Below, piece by piece: positions 38,224 to 48,707 of a stretch of DNA of 64,000 nt. The translations under genes and the position numbers were made by a program. Position 1 is the stretch's first letter. Each line of letters begins with the position of its first letter. Source of the stretch: JAHJQQ01 sp963737555 (lineage in GTDB: Bacteria; Pseudomonadota; Gammaproteobacteria; Thiohalobacterales; Thiohalobacteraceae); the NCBI GenBank assembly GCA_963737555.1, contig CAVTTB010000001.1, positions 124,001 through 188,000 on the forward strand. The letters run 5' to 3'. The notes beneath the pieces were generated by a model. That model ran no database searches. It was not told the DNA's origin and saw only the letters and a list, made by a program, of their open reading frames with translations.

Positions 38224-38287
38224 TGAACGCGGCGGCTGGGTCCGTGAATGGGGGCGTGCTCATTATTCACTACGGCAATCTCCAATC

Positions 38288-41200
38288 GTGACTGATGCTA
38301 GCCACCAGCAATTGCCGCTGATCGATTCACCGCGTCGACGGGCGCTCATGACCGTCGGCTTGTCCGGGCTGGCGGTGCTCGGTAACCATTTCCATCTGCC
38401 GCTGTTCTTCGGCGTCGACTTCATCTTCGGATCGGTCGCGGCCTTGCTGGCATTGTCTCTGCTCGGCTGGCTGCCGGCTGTCATCGTGGCCGCCGTCGGT
38501 GGCGCCTACACCATCCTGCTGTGGGGGCATCCCTATGCACTGCTGATCCTGGTGCTGGAACCGTTGGCCGTGGCTGTATTGCAACGCCGGTTCGGTCAGC
38601 TGGCGTTGGCCGATGCGCTGTACTGGATATTGCTGGGCATGCCGTTGGTATTTTTCATTTATACCGGCGTTCTCGGCATGGATTGGACACAGTCCGGTCT
38701 GGTGGTCATCAAGCAGGCACTCAACGGCATTTTCAATGCGGTGATCGCCTGTATCTTGATGATGGGTTTGCTATCCGCGCGCAATCACGGCATGCCTACG
38801 CGTGTGCCTATCGCCGATCTGCTCTTCAACACACTGCTGGCGGTGACACTGCTGGCAGGCATGTTGCCGGTGGTGCTGGACAGTCGCAGTGAACGTCTGG
38901 ATCTGGAAACCGAGATCAACGCGCGCCTGGGACGCGTCGGCGCACGGATCGTTGCACATATGGCGAAGTCGTCGACAGCGAATCTGGACGGCACCGAAAT
39001 TCCGGCAGAGATGAGCGCCGCCCTGGTCGCCGCGGATGGGCGCATCCTCGCCGCGCGGGGCACCGTGCACAGTCTGCGTGACGCGGGCACGCTGACTGCG
39101 GAAAGCGGCGGTGCGCAGATCTGGCTGCCCAGCGGCGAGATGGCGGCGATGCAGCGCTGGCGCAACGGCCACTATGTGCGGGACATGCCACTTACGACGA
39201 CCGGCCCCGTGGCACGCCTCGTCATCGAACAGGCTGCCGCACCACTGGTCGCCAGGATTGAACAGCAGCGACTGGAAAAATTGAGTCTGCTGGCGGTGCT
39301 GACGCTGGTCGCGGTTTTGCTCGCGGCACTGCTCAGTCGCTGGATGACACGCTCGATCCGGCAATTGGACACACTGAGTCACGACCTGTCGGCACGCATC
39401 GCGGCCGGCGCGCCGACGACCATCAGCGGCAGTCGCATCGCCGAATACGACAGCCTTGCCGCGTCGATCCGCGCCATGGCCGAGTCCCTGAGCGTGAGTT
39501 TCCGCGCAGTCCACGATATGCGCGACACGCTGGAACAACGGGTCCAGGAACGTACTGCTGAATTGGCGCGGCGCGAGACCATGCTCGCCGAGAGCGAGGC
39601 CCGCTTCCGCAACATGGCCGATGCCGCGCCGGCACTGATCTGGCTGTCGGATACGGAAAATCTCGGTACCTGGTACAACACCCGCTGGCTGGAATACACC
39701 GGCCGCAGCCTGGAACAGGAACTGGGTCTGGGCTGGGCGGCGGGCGTGCATCCCGATGACCTCGACCGTTGCGTGGCGTATTGCAACGAGGCCTTCGCTG
39801 CACGCCGGGCCTTCGAGATGGAATTCCGGCTGCGGCGCGCCGACGGCCGTTACGGCTGGATCGCGGATACCGGCATTCCGCGTTTCAACGCCGACGGTGA
39901 TTTTGAAGGCTATATCGGCTATTGCTGGGACATCACCGACCGCAAGGAGGCGGAGTTCGCGCTTGCAGCGGCTGTCGCGTGTCGCCAGCCAGACCACCAA
40001 CGGTGTGATCATCACTGACACCGAGGGCCGCGTTGAATGGATCAACGAAGGTTTCACGCGCATCTCGGGATACGGCCTGGACGAATTGCGGGGACGCACG
40101 CCGGGTTCGATTCTGCAGGGCCCCGACACCGATCCGGCCGCAGTCGCACAGATCTGCGATGCCTTGCGCCGCCGCGAGCCGTTCGTCGTCGAACTGATCA
40201 ATTACAGCAAGACAGGGCGCGCCGTATTGGATCCGCATCAGCTGCAATCCGCTGTTGGATGCCGCCGGCAAGATCTGCAGGGTTTCATGGCCATCCAGTC
40301 CGACGTCACCGAAGAGAAAAAGACCGCCGAGCGTATCCGCGACAGCGAACGGCGCTTGGCCGCAGTCATCGAGGGTACGCACATCGGCACCTGGGAATGG
40401 AACGTGCAGACCGGTGCCACCGTATTCAACGCACGCTGGGCTGAGATCGTCGGTTACACCCTGGAGGAGCTGGCGCCGATCAGCATCCAGACCTGGCTGG
40501 ATCTGGCCCATCCGGATGACCTGAAATATTCCGGCGAACTGCTGGAACGGCATTTCGCCGGCGAACTGGCGTATTACGACGCGGAATGCCGGATGCGGCA
40601 CAAGGACGGGCACTGGGTCTGGGTGCATGACCGCGGTCGCGTCGTCACCTGGACCACAGACGGTAAACCTTTATTGATGTCCGGAACGCACGCCGACATC
40701 AGCGAACACAAAAACGCCGAGGCCGCGCTGCGCGCCAGCGAAGCGCAATACCGTTCGCTGGTGGTCAATATCCCCGGTGCCGCCTACCAGTGCGCGATGG
40801 ACGAGAACTGGACTGTGCTGTATATCAGCGACGCGATCGAGGTGCTGACCGGTTATCCTGCGACGGATTTCATCGGCAACGCGGTGCGCAGTTATGCCAG
40901 CGTCATCCATCCCGAAGATACGCTGCTGGGCAATCAGGCTATGCTCGATGCGATCAGCGCGGACGAACCCTGGACGATCGAGTACCGGATCTGCCACCGC
41001 GATGGCAGCGTGCGCTGGGTGTTCGAGAAGGGCCGCGCCATGCGCGACGAGAACGGCGACATCGTTTGTCTGAGCGGCTTTCTCCACGATATTACCGAGC
41101 GCAAGCGCATGGAACGTATGAAGGACGAGTTCGTCTCCACCGTCAGCCACGAACTGCGCACCCCGTTGACCTCCATCAGCGGCGCGCTGGGTCTGCTGGC

Positions 41201-41912
41201 CGGTGGCGCGATCGGCGAGCTCCCGGCTCAGGCACGGCAGATGCTCGACATCGCCCACAAGAACAGCCAGCGCTTGACGCTTCTCATCAACGACCTGCTG
41301 GACATGGAAAAACTGGTGGCCGGCAAACTGCGCTTCGACTTGCAGGTACAGGAACTGATGCCGCTGGTGGAGCAGGCGATGGAGGCAACCTGCGCGTATG
41401 GCGATCAATATCAGGTGCGCTTCGAACTGATCGAGCGCGCCGACGCCGTGCAGGTGCGGGTCGATGGCATGCGCTTGCAACAAGTGTTGTCGAATTTCCT
41501 GTCGAATGCCGCCAAGTTTTCTCCGCGCGGGGGGCAGGTCGAAATCGCGGTGCGCCAACGGCAGGGTAGGGTGCGGATCGAGGTGATCGATCACGGTCCC
41601 GGCGTGCCGGCGGAATTTCACAGCCGCATCTTCCAGAAGTTCTCCCAGGCGGACGCCTCGAATTCCCGTCAGAAAGGTGGTACCGGGTTGGGGCTGGCGA
41701 TCAGCAAAGAACTTGCCGAATGCATGGACGGCACAGTGGGATTTGTTTCTGAGGGCGGGCAGGGTGCGCATTTTTACTGCGAACTGCCGGTGTGGGAGGC
41801 GCGGACGGAGTCGGCGCTGTTCAAGGCGCGCACCTCCAATCAGGATTTTCTGGATACGCTCAGCCGGCACCTTGAAAACGGGCGCTCTGTCGAAGGTGAC
41901 CACGAGTCATGA
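38288..41912 (+). CDS. Membrane multi-PAS sensor histidine kinase, frameshifts
   Basis: About 1208 residues. The first 190 residues contain about six hydrophobic segments (TVGLSGLAVLGNHFHLPLFF onwards) resembling an integral membrane sensor module. A periplasmic or linker stretch, another helix, and a HAMP-like region follow, then four PAS domains (for example ADAAPALIWLSDTENLGTWY and GTHIGTWEWNVQTGATVFNA), a HisKA box STVSHELRTPLTSISGAL and a HATPase ending GGTGLGLAISKELAE. No receiver domain is attached. Shifts occur at 39961 (extra T in GCGCTGCAG), near 40215 and near 40270 (a two-base surplus). GTG 38288 is a guess at the start; ATG 38348 is possible. Confidence 0.82.
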
Positions 41913-42042
41913 GCTTGGTACGCTCTGCACATGGATTGCGCGCCGTCTCCGTGCTCCGGGTGGCGTATGCCACCGCACAGTTGGTGGTCCATTGATCTGA
42001 TGATGCACACTCAATCCCCACGGCAATTTTGGAGTCGCAACG

Positions 42043-43698
42043 ATGCCTGATTCGGCCGCGTTTGCCGCGCAACTGGCCGCTCTGCGCGAGCGGTATGCCA
42101 AGCAGTTGCATAGCACCTTGGATGAACTCAATGCGCTTATTGAGGGTCAAGGGCCGGATATCGCGCGTGCCACTTTGAATTTGCTTCACGAACACCTGCA
42201 TCGATTGGCCGGTTCCGGCGCCACGTTCGGATTTCACGAACTGTCACGCCAGGCGCGCGCACTGGAACTGATCGTCAAGACTTGGCTGGATGTTGCCACG
42301 CCACCGTCGTTGGTGCAGTGGCTGGAATGGATTCAGGGCGTGCGCGCCTTGCGCCAGACCTTAGTTGTGCAGAGTGATGAGATGAGTGCCGTCACGGAAG
42401 ATGCGGGCTCAGTGCCACGACACCATGCGGCGGCCCGCGTCGTTTTGATCGAGGATGATCAAGCCTTGAGTCAGGAACTGATGCGTGGCTTGAGTCAATT
42501 CGGTTATGAGCTGACGCATTACACCGGATTCGCTGCCGCCGAGAGCGCCATTCGCGCCGACCCGCCCGATGTGATGGTGGTGGACATTATGTTGCCAAGC
42601 CCGATGCAGGCCGATGGCGCCACAGCCATCCCGCCCTTATTCGAGCGGCTGGGCTACCGTATTCCCACGGTGTATCTGACGGCGCGAACGGATTTTCAGG
42701 CGCGTTTGTCGGTGGCGCGCGCCGGCGGTGATGCTTTGCTGAACAAGCCCGTGGCCATTCCCACCTTGGCAGGTGCTATCGAAACGCTGTTGCGGGTGCG
42801 TGATCAGGCGCCTTACCGTGTTTTGATTATCGATGACGATGAGGTTCTGGCCGAACATTACCGTTTGGTGCTGATCGCTGCAGGTATGCGCGCAGAAAAG
42901 ATTTGTCAGCCGGAGCGGGTGTTGGCAATGCTGGAGGGCCTGTGCCCTGATCTGATCCTCATGGATTTACACATGCCTACCTGCACCGGCGCCGAATTGG
43001 CTCGGGTCATCCGCTACTGTGAGACGTGGCAAAGTGTGCCCATCGTCTACCTGTCGGCAGAAGCTGATCTGGAACAGCAGATCAGCGCATTGGGCAGCGG
43101 CGCGGACGATTTTCTCACCAAGCCGATTTCCGATGTGTATCTGTTGGCCGCTGTGCGTGCGCGGGCCGCACGCGCACGCAAAGTCGCCGAGTTGATGAGT
43201 CAGGACAGTCTGACAGGGCTGCTCAAACATGCCAGCATCAAGGAACAACTGGTTCGGGAAGTGGATCGCGCTCAGCGCCATAACATGCCCCTGGCGCTGG
43301 TGATGTTGGATATCGACCATTTCAAACGGGTCAACGATCAATGGGGACATCCCATGGGAGATCAGATCATCAAGACCTTGGGACATTTGCTGCGCCAGCG
43401 TCTGCGCCGGCAGGATAGCATCGGCCGTTATGGCGGCGAGGAATTCGCAGCGGTCCTGCCGGAATGCACAGTGACCGATGCGCTGCATTTGATCGATGAC
43501 ATCCGTCAGCGCTTGAGTGAAATTCGTTTCGACTATCAAGGGCAGGCTTTCAACGTTACATTCAGTGCCGGGATCGCCTCGAACGATGTGTGCAGCGGTG
43601 CGTCGGACCTGCTCGCGGCGGCGGATGCGGCGCTGTATGCCGCCAAACGCGCTGGCCGTAATCAGGTGCGGGTATTCACGGAAGTGTCTGCCCCATGA
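42043..43698 (+). CDS. Hpt-REC-REC-GGDEF response regulator (diguanylate cyclase)
   Basis: A 551-residue unbroken protein. Residues 1-115 are an Hpt domain with LHRLAGSGATFGF; 130-250 a receiver with VVLIEDD and MVVDIMLPSP; 264-380 a second receiver with VLIIDDDEV, ILMDLHMPTCTGAE and FLTKPISD; 395-551 a GGDEF domain with GRYGGEEFAA and the inhibitory site RRQD five residues before it. It should make cyclic di-GMP when its receivers are phosphorylated. GGAG precedes ATG 42043, 130 bases after the sensor kinase, so the two probably form a phosphorelay: kinase to receiver to Hpt to receiver. Confidence 0.93.
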   Translation: MPDSAAFAAQLAALRERYAKQLHSTLDELNALIEGQGPDIARATLNLLHEHLHRLAGSGATFGFHELSRQARALELIVKTWLDVATPPSLVQWLEWIQGVRALRQTLVVQSDEMSAVTEDAGSVPRHHAAARVVLIEDDQALSQELMRGLSQFGYELTHYTGFAAAESAIRADPPDVMVVDIMLPSPMQADGATAIPPLFERLGYRIPTVYLTARTDFQARLSVARAGGDALLNKPVAIPTLAGAIETLLRVRDQAPYRVLIIDDDEVLAEHYRLVLIAAGMRAEKICQPERVLAMLEGLCPDLILMDLHMPTCTGAELARVIRYCETWQSVPIVYLSAEADLEQQISALGSGADDFLTKPISDVYLLAAVRARAARARKVAELMSQDSLTGLLKHASIKEQLVREVDRAQRHNMPLALVMLDIDHFKRVNDQWGHPMGDQIIKTLGHLLRQRLRRQDSIGRYGGEEFAAVLPECTVTDALHLIDDIRQRLSEIRFDYQGQAFNVTFSAGIASNDVCSGASDLLAAADAALYAAKRAGRNQVRVFTEVSAP

Positions 43699-43815
43699 GC
43701 TTTAGCGTTGCCACAGACATCGCCATAGACATCTGGTGTGGCGCTGCTGCAGCCGGTGGCTTATCGAACTGTCAGGATTATTTTGCGCGCGTGCGCGCCC
43801 AGTAGGATATTTGTC

Positions 43816-44846
43816 ATGCAACTGAAAGCCGAACAACTTGCGCAGCATCTGAAGAAAGGTCTCGCGCCGATCTATTTGATCTACGGTGATGAACTGCTGC
43901 TGGTGCAGGAAGCGGCAGACGCGATCCGCGCCGCGGCGCGCGCGCAGGACTTCAGTGAGCGCGAGGTATTCAATGTCGACCGCGAGTTCGACTGGAATCA
44001 ATTGATCGAGAGTTCCAATAATCTTTCGTTGTTCGCCGAACGGCGCATCCTCGAAGTGCGCATGCCCACGGGCAAGCCCGGCGATGCCGGCGGCAAGGCC
44101 TTACGCGAATACGCCGGCACGTCCGGCCGAGGACACGCTGCTGCTGATCGTCAGCGGCAAGCTCGATGCGCAGCAGCGCAAATCCAAATGGGTGACCGAC
44201 CTCGAGGCCGCCGGTGTCGGTATCCCGATCTGGCCGGTGAGCCCGCAACAATTGCCGCAGTGGATTCAGGCGCGCATGCAGTCGCGGGGTCTGCGGCCCA
44301 CGGCCGAGGCGGCGCAGTTGCTCGCCGAGCGCGTGGAAGGCAATCTGCTCGCCTGCGCGCAGGAAATCGACAAACTCAAATTGCTGCTCGGTGACGGGCG
44401 CCGTCGATGTCGCTGCGGTGACGGCGGCGGTGGCCGATTCGGCGCGCTTCGATGTGTTCGGTCTGGTCGATAGCGCCTTGGCCGGCGAGGCCGAGCGCAG
44501 TGTGCGCATGCTCTCGGGCTTGCGCGGTGAAGGGGTCGAGCCGGTGGTGGTGGTGTGGGCGCTGGCGCGTGAGTTGCGCAGTCTGGCGGCCATGGCCTGG
44601 GAAATCAGTCGCGGCGCCACGGCCAGCGCGGTCATGGGCCGGCACCGGGTCTGGTCCACGCGCCAGGCCGTGGTCGGCAAGGCCCTGGGCCGACTTGGCG
44701 CGGACGCCGGGTTCAACCTGTTGAGCGACTGTGCCCGCCTGGAACGGGTGGTCAAGGGCCGCGCGCCGGGCAAGCCCTGGGATGAACTGGTACAATTGTG
44801 CCTGCGCCTCGCCGGGCGGCCGTTGTCGCTGGCGAGGGGTGGGTGA
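43816..44846 (+). CDS. holA: DNA polymerase III delta subunit, two frameshifts
   Basis: About 343 residues. ATG 43816 gives MQLKAEQLAQHLKKGLAPIY; then the delta-family LIYGDELLLVQEAADAIRAA, the middle TLLLIVSGKLDAQQRKSKWV and the C-terminal domain RFDVFGLVDSALAGEAERSV. Delta opens the beta sliding clamp as part of the clamp loader. Extra bases near 44117 and 44396 (both an added G) split it into three frames. It lies in the leuS-lptE-holA order typical of gammaproteobacteria, displaced by the two-gene signalling insert. Confidence 0.93.
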
Positions 44847-44867
44847 TTTGGGTAAAAGATTTTTTTA

Positions 44868-45007
44868 GCCACGGAAAACACGGAAAGCACGGAGAAGCCA
44901 TGGGCTGTAGGGTGAGGCGTGGTCGCGTGATGCATTACTGATGCAGCCCATTCCACCGGTCTTGTCTTTGCAATTACAAGGTCCGTGTTTTCCGTGTCTT
45001 CCGTGGC
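44868..45007. repeat. Palindromic intergenic repeat between holA and proA
   Basis: Left arm 44868-44893 and right arm 44982-45007 are inverted copies of 26 bases, differing at about two positions. Each arm is itself built of three copies of a CACGGAAA unit. The roughly 90 bases between them contain GGGCTG and CAGCCC in inverted order. This resembles the short interspersed palindromes found between genes in many proteobacteria. It ends 15 bases before the proA start. Confidence 0.7.
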
Positions 45008-45022
45008 CAAAGGTGTTTTCTG

Positions 45023-46307
45023 ATGAGTGCCAAGCCTGACAGTCTGCCTTTCGATATCGCCGCCTACATGCAGACGGTCGGTCAGCGTGCGCGCGCCGCC
45101 GCACGCGCCATGAGCCGCGCCGAGACCGCCGCGAAGGATGCCGCCTTGCTGGCGATCGCCGCTGCCATTGAAGACGTCACGTGACAGCCTCGTAGCTGAA
45201 AACCGCAAAGACCTGGAAGCCGGTAAGGCGCGCGGTCTGGACGCGGCCATGTTGGATCGCTTGGAACTCAATCCGGCGCGCATCGCGGCGATGGCCGAAG
45301 GCCTGCGTCAGATCGCCGCGCTGCCCGATCCGATCGGCAGTATCAGCGACATGAATTACCGGCCCAGCGGTATCCAGGTCGGGCGCATGCGTGTGCCGCT
45401 GGGTGTCATCGGCATCATCTATGAATCGCGGCCGAATGTGACGGCCGACGCCGCCGGTCTGTGTCTGAAATCCGGCAACGCGGCGATCCTGCGCGGCGGT
45501 TCCGAGGCGTTGCATTCCAATCAGGCCATCGCCGCCTGCGTCCGCGCGGGCCTGAGTAAGGCCGGTCTGCCCGCCGATGCCGTACAGGTGATCGAAACCG
45601 CTGACCGCGCCGCGGTCGGCGAACTGCTGCGCATGAAACAGTACGTCGATGTCATCATTCCGCGCGGCGGCAAGGGTCTGATCGAGCGCGTCAGCGAGGA
45701 ATCGCGCGTGCCGGTGATCAAACATCTGCACGGCGTCTGTCATGTCTACATCGATGATCGCGCCGATCTCGACAAGGCGGTGCGGGTTGCGGTGAATGCC
45801 AAGACGCAGCGCTTCGGTACCTGCAACACCATGGAGACCCTGTTGGTACACCAGGACATCGCCGCACAGGTGTTGCCGATGCTGGCGCCGCACTACGCCA
45901 AGTTCAATGTCGAACTGCGCGGTTGCGAGCGCACGCGCGCGATTTTGAAGGACGCCACGGCCGCGACCGATGAAGATTGGGATACCGAATACCTCGCGCC
46001 GATCTTGTCGATTCGCGTGGTCGACGATGTGGATGCGGCCATGGATCACATCGCGCTGCACGGTTCGCAACATACCGATTCGATCGTCACCGAAGATTTC
46101 ACTCGCGCGCGACGCTTCCTGCGCGAAGTGGATGCCAGTTCGGTGATGGTGAATGCCTCGACGCGTTTCGCCGACGGTTTCGAATACGGCCTCGGCGCGG
46201 AAATCGGCATCAGCACCGATAAACTGCACGCGCGCGGCCCGGTTGGTTTGGAAGGACTTACCAGTCTCAAGTACATCGTGCTCGGCGATGGGCATGTCCG
46301 CGGTTAG
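45023..46307 (+). CDS. proA: Gamma-glutamyl phosphate reductase, one frameshift
   Basis: About 427 residues. ATG 45023 starts MSAKPDSLPFDIAAYMQTVG. One extra G near 45174 interrupts the first helix region, and the frame resumes RDSLVAENRKDLEAGKARGL. Later motifs are PLGVIGIIYESRPNVTADAA, the catalytic Cys in RFGTCNTMETLLVH and DASSVMVNASTRFADGFEYG near the end. It reduces gamma-glutamyl phosphate to the semialdehyde in proline synthesis. proB is not in the window. Its only upstream sequence is the palindromic repeat. Confidence 0.93.
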
Positions 46308-46325
46308 CCCCGCACCCCAGCTGCA

Positions 46326-46961
46326 ATGATCGGCATCTTCGGCGGTACCTTCGATCCCATCCACTTCGGTCATCTGCGCTGCGCGCTGGAAATCGCGGAG
46401 CAGTTGGAATTGAGCGAGGTGCGCATGCTGCCGTGCGGTCAGCCGCCGCACCGCACCGCGCCGCAGGCCTCGCCGGAACAGCGTCGGCACGCCTTGGAAC
46501 TGGCGCTGGCAGGACAGTCGCTGCTGAGCCTGGATACCCGTGAGCTGGAGCGGCCCGGCCCTTCCTATATGGTGGACACGCTGGCGGCACTGCGCGCGGA
46601 AGTCGGGCAGCGGAGTCTGTGTCTGATCCTCGGCCAGGATGCCTTCAATGGCTTGGCCAGTTGGGATCGTTGGGAACAGGTGCCGGAACTGGCGCATCTG
46701 ATCGTCATCAGCCGGCCGGGCGTGGAGCAGCCGAGCAACGGTCCGGTCGGTGCGTTGATCGAAGCGCGCAGCGTGGAGAGTCTCGACGAACTGCGCGCGC
46801 GACCGGCCGGCGCGATCCTGTTTCGCAGCGTGACGCCACTGGGGTTCTCGGCGAGTTGTATCCGCAGAATGCTCGCCAGCGGCCGTAGCCCGCGCTATCT
46901 GTTGCCGGATGCCGTGCTCGACTATCTGTTGCGGGAAGGCATCTACCAAAATCTGAATTGA
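46326..46961 (+). CDS. nadD: Nicotinate-nucleotide adenylyltransferase
   Basis: A 211-residue nucleotidyltransferase with the T/HxGH motif in GGTFDPIHFGHLRCALE and the ISSTxIR-type motif as FSASCIRRMLASG. LSLDTRELERPGPSYMVDTL and LILGQDAFNGLASWDRW are also typical. It makes deamido-NAD from nicotinate mononucleotide and ATP. ATG 46326 lies 18 bases after the proA stop, and rsfS follows 43 bases later, so proA-nadD-rsfS-rlmH is probably one operon. No frame error was seen. Confidence 0.95.
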   Translation: MIGIFGGTFDPIHFGHLRCALEIAEQLELSEVRMLPCGQPPHRTAPQASPEQRRHALELALAGQSLLSLDTRELERPGPSYMVDTLAALRAEVGQRSLCLILGQDAFNGLASWDRWEQVPELAHLIVISRPGVEQPSNGPVGALIEARSVESLDELRARPAGAILFRSVTPLGFSASCIRRMLASGRSPRYLLPDAVLDYLLREGIYQNLN

Positions 46962-47004
46962 CCATAAGCCGCGGCATGTCTGCCGACGGAAGGAAGTAGA
47001 CCAC

Positions 47005-47379
47005 GTGACTGAAACTGTAACGACCGAACAAATGAAAGAGTGGGTGATTACCGCCCTGGAAGACCTCAAGGCGCAGGACATACAGGTCTTGGATGTGCGC
47101 GGCATGACCTCGATCACCGATCTGATGATCGTCGCCAGCGGCACCTCGGATCGCCACATCAAGGCGCTCGCCGATAATGTCGTCGAGGCGGTGAAAAAGC
47201 ACGGTGTGCAACCGATCGGCGTCGAAGGCGAGAGCTCGCGCGAATGGGTGCTGGTCGATCTCGGCGATATCATCCTGCATGTGATGCACCCGCAGACGCG
47301 CGCCTTCTACAACCTGGAAAAACTCTGGACGGTTGGCGAAGAACGGGCCATGGCCGAACGCAATGGTAAGGCGCCCTGA
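47005..47379 (+). CDS. rsfS: Ribosomal silencing factor RsfS
   Basis: A 124-residue protein with DVRGMTSITDLMIVASGTSD, the most conserved part of the RsfS (YbeB/Iojap) family, and GEREWV-like EGESSREWVLVDLGDIILHV. It binds ribosomal protein uL14 and blocks subunit joining when cells slow growth. It starts with GTG 47005 after GGAAGGAAG. In this window a second hibernation-type factor (the HPF fusion) lies 14 kb away. Confidence 0.94.
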   Translation: MTETVTTEQMKEWVITALEDLKAQDIQVLDVRGMTSITDLMIVASGTSDRHIKALADNVVEAVKKHGVQPIGVEGESSREWVLVDLGDIILHVMHPQTRAFYNLEKLWTVGEERAMAERNGKAP

Positions 47380-47412
47380 GGCGATCGCGGACGGATTGCG
47401 GGTGCGCGTGAC

Positions 47413-47884
47413 GTGCAGATTCATCTGATCGCCGTCGGCAACGCGCATGCCGGCCTGGGTGAGCGAGGCCTATCAGGAATACGCCAAGCGCCTGCCGCGT
47501 GAATGCGCGCTTAAGCTGGTTGAAATCGCGCCGGGTAAACGCGGGCATAACGCCGATGTCCAACGCATCGTCCGCGACGAGGGCGAACGCATGCTGGCGG
47601 CGATCCCGCGCGATTGCCGGGTGATTGCACTGGAGGTCGGCGGCAAGGCCTGGTCGACCCCGCAATTGGCCGCCGAGCTGGAATCCTGGATGCCCAGCGG
47701 TCGCGACACCGTGCTGCTGGTCGGCGGCCCCGAAGGACTGGATGCCGCCTGCCGCGCACGCGCCGACCAACTCTGGTCGCTGTCGGCGCTGACGCTGCCG
47801 CACCCGCTGGTCCGTGTCATCCTCGCCGAGCAACTCTACCGGGCGTGGAGCGTCATGGTCGGGCATCCGTATCATCGCGAGTGA
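47413..47884 (+). CDS. rlmH: 23S rRNA pseudouridine-1915 N3-methyltransferase, one frameshift
   Basis: About 156 residues. GTG 47413 begins MQIHLIAVGN; one extra base near 47444 hides the next residues, after which MPAWVSEAYQEYAKRLPREC continues. The SPOUT-fold knot is intact: DTVLLVGGPEGLDAACRARA and LSALTLPHPLVRVILAEQLY, ending MVGHPYHRE. It methylates pseudouridine 1915 in helix 69 of 23S rRNA. In E. coli mrdA follows; here maf does. Confidence 0.94.
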
Positions 47885-47892
47885 TGGAGTTA

Positions 47893-48000
47893 AACCGCCA
47901 AGGCGCCAAACGGATATGAACCGCCAAGACGCCAAGGTCGCAAGGACTAATCGAATAATCCGGGTTCAGTGAGTTCTCTTGGCGACCTTCGCGCCTTGCG
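47893..48000. repeat. Palindromic intergenic repeat between rlmH and maf
   Basis: A CCGCCAAGACGCCAAGGTCG arm begins at 47920, and its imperfect inverse (TTGGCGACCTTCGCGCCTTG) lies at 47980-47999. A partial extra copy, ACCGCCAAGGCGCCAAA, precedes it at 47894-47910. The arm is built from a CGCCAAG unit. It has the same design as the holA-proA repeat but a different unit sequence. Confidence 0.6.
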
Positions 48001-48090
48001 ATTCACAGCCTTGCGCTGGCATCCGGGCTACGCGATTCAATCAGCCATGTTCGGCGGCGCAGCGTCGGCGCTTCTGGTAGGCTGCCGGGG

Positions 48091-48687
48091 ATGAGCGAAT
48101 ACCAAATTTACCTCGCCTCCAACTCGCCGCGCCGACGCGAACTCCTCGACCAGATCGGAGTCAGCTATCAGGTACTGCAGGTGGCTGTGGATGAGGCCGC
48201 GCAGCCGGGCGAAGCCGCCGCGGAACTGGCGCAGCGACTGGCGCTGGCCAAGGCGCGCGCCGGCTATGCCAGTCTGCCGTCAGGCGACAATAAGCCGGTG
48301 CTGGGTGCCGATACATTAGTCGTGTGTGATGGGCAAATCCTCGGTAAGCCGCATGAGCGCGCGCCAGGATTAGCGATGCTGGCCGCACTGTCAGGCCGTC
48401 GTCATGAGGTGTTCAGCGCGGTGGCGCTGGTCGATGGGCAACGGGAACGGGTATTGCTTAATCGCAGCCAGGTGCGCTTCCGCGACATCGCTCCGGAAGA
48501 GGCGGCGGCCTATTGGGACAGCGGCGAGCCGACAGACAAGGCCGGCGGCTATGCCATTCAAGGGTTGGCTGCCGTGTTCGTCGCCGAACTGGCCGGCAGT
48601 TACTCCGGCGTGATGGGTCTGCCGCTGTTCGAGACGGCCCAGTTGCTGAACGAATTTGCTATCAAAATATTGGAGAATGGGCGCTAG
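48091..48687 (+). CDS. maf: Maf-family nucleoside triphosphate pyrophosphatase (YhdE-like)
   Basis: A 198-residue enzyme with the signature ASNSPRRRELLDQIG near the start, the catalytic region VLGADTLVVCDGQILGKP and TDKAGGYAIQGLAAVFV. YhdE-type Maf proteins hydrolyse dTTP and UTP to the monophosphates, cleaning modified pyrimidine nucleotides. It is 20 bases upstream of rng, as in E. coli (yhdE-rng), which supports the subtype. Confidence 0.93.
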   Translation: MSEYQIYLASNSPRRRELLDQIGVSYQVLQVAVDEAAQPGEAAAELAQRLALAKARAGYASLPSGDNKPVLGADTLVVCDGQILGKPHERAPGLAMLAALSGRRHEVFSAVALVDGQRERVLLNRSQVRFRDIAPEEAAAYWDSGEPTDKAGGYAIQGLAAVFVAELAGSYSGVMGLPLFETAQLLNEFAIKILENGR

Positions 48688-48707
48688 CGTGCGTAGCCCC
48701 TACAGCT

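Noticed and set aside
45177..47273. 698-codon open frame antisense to proA, nadD and rsfS
   Set aside because: It crosses three well-supported genes and has no recognisable domain.
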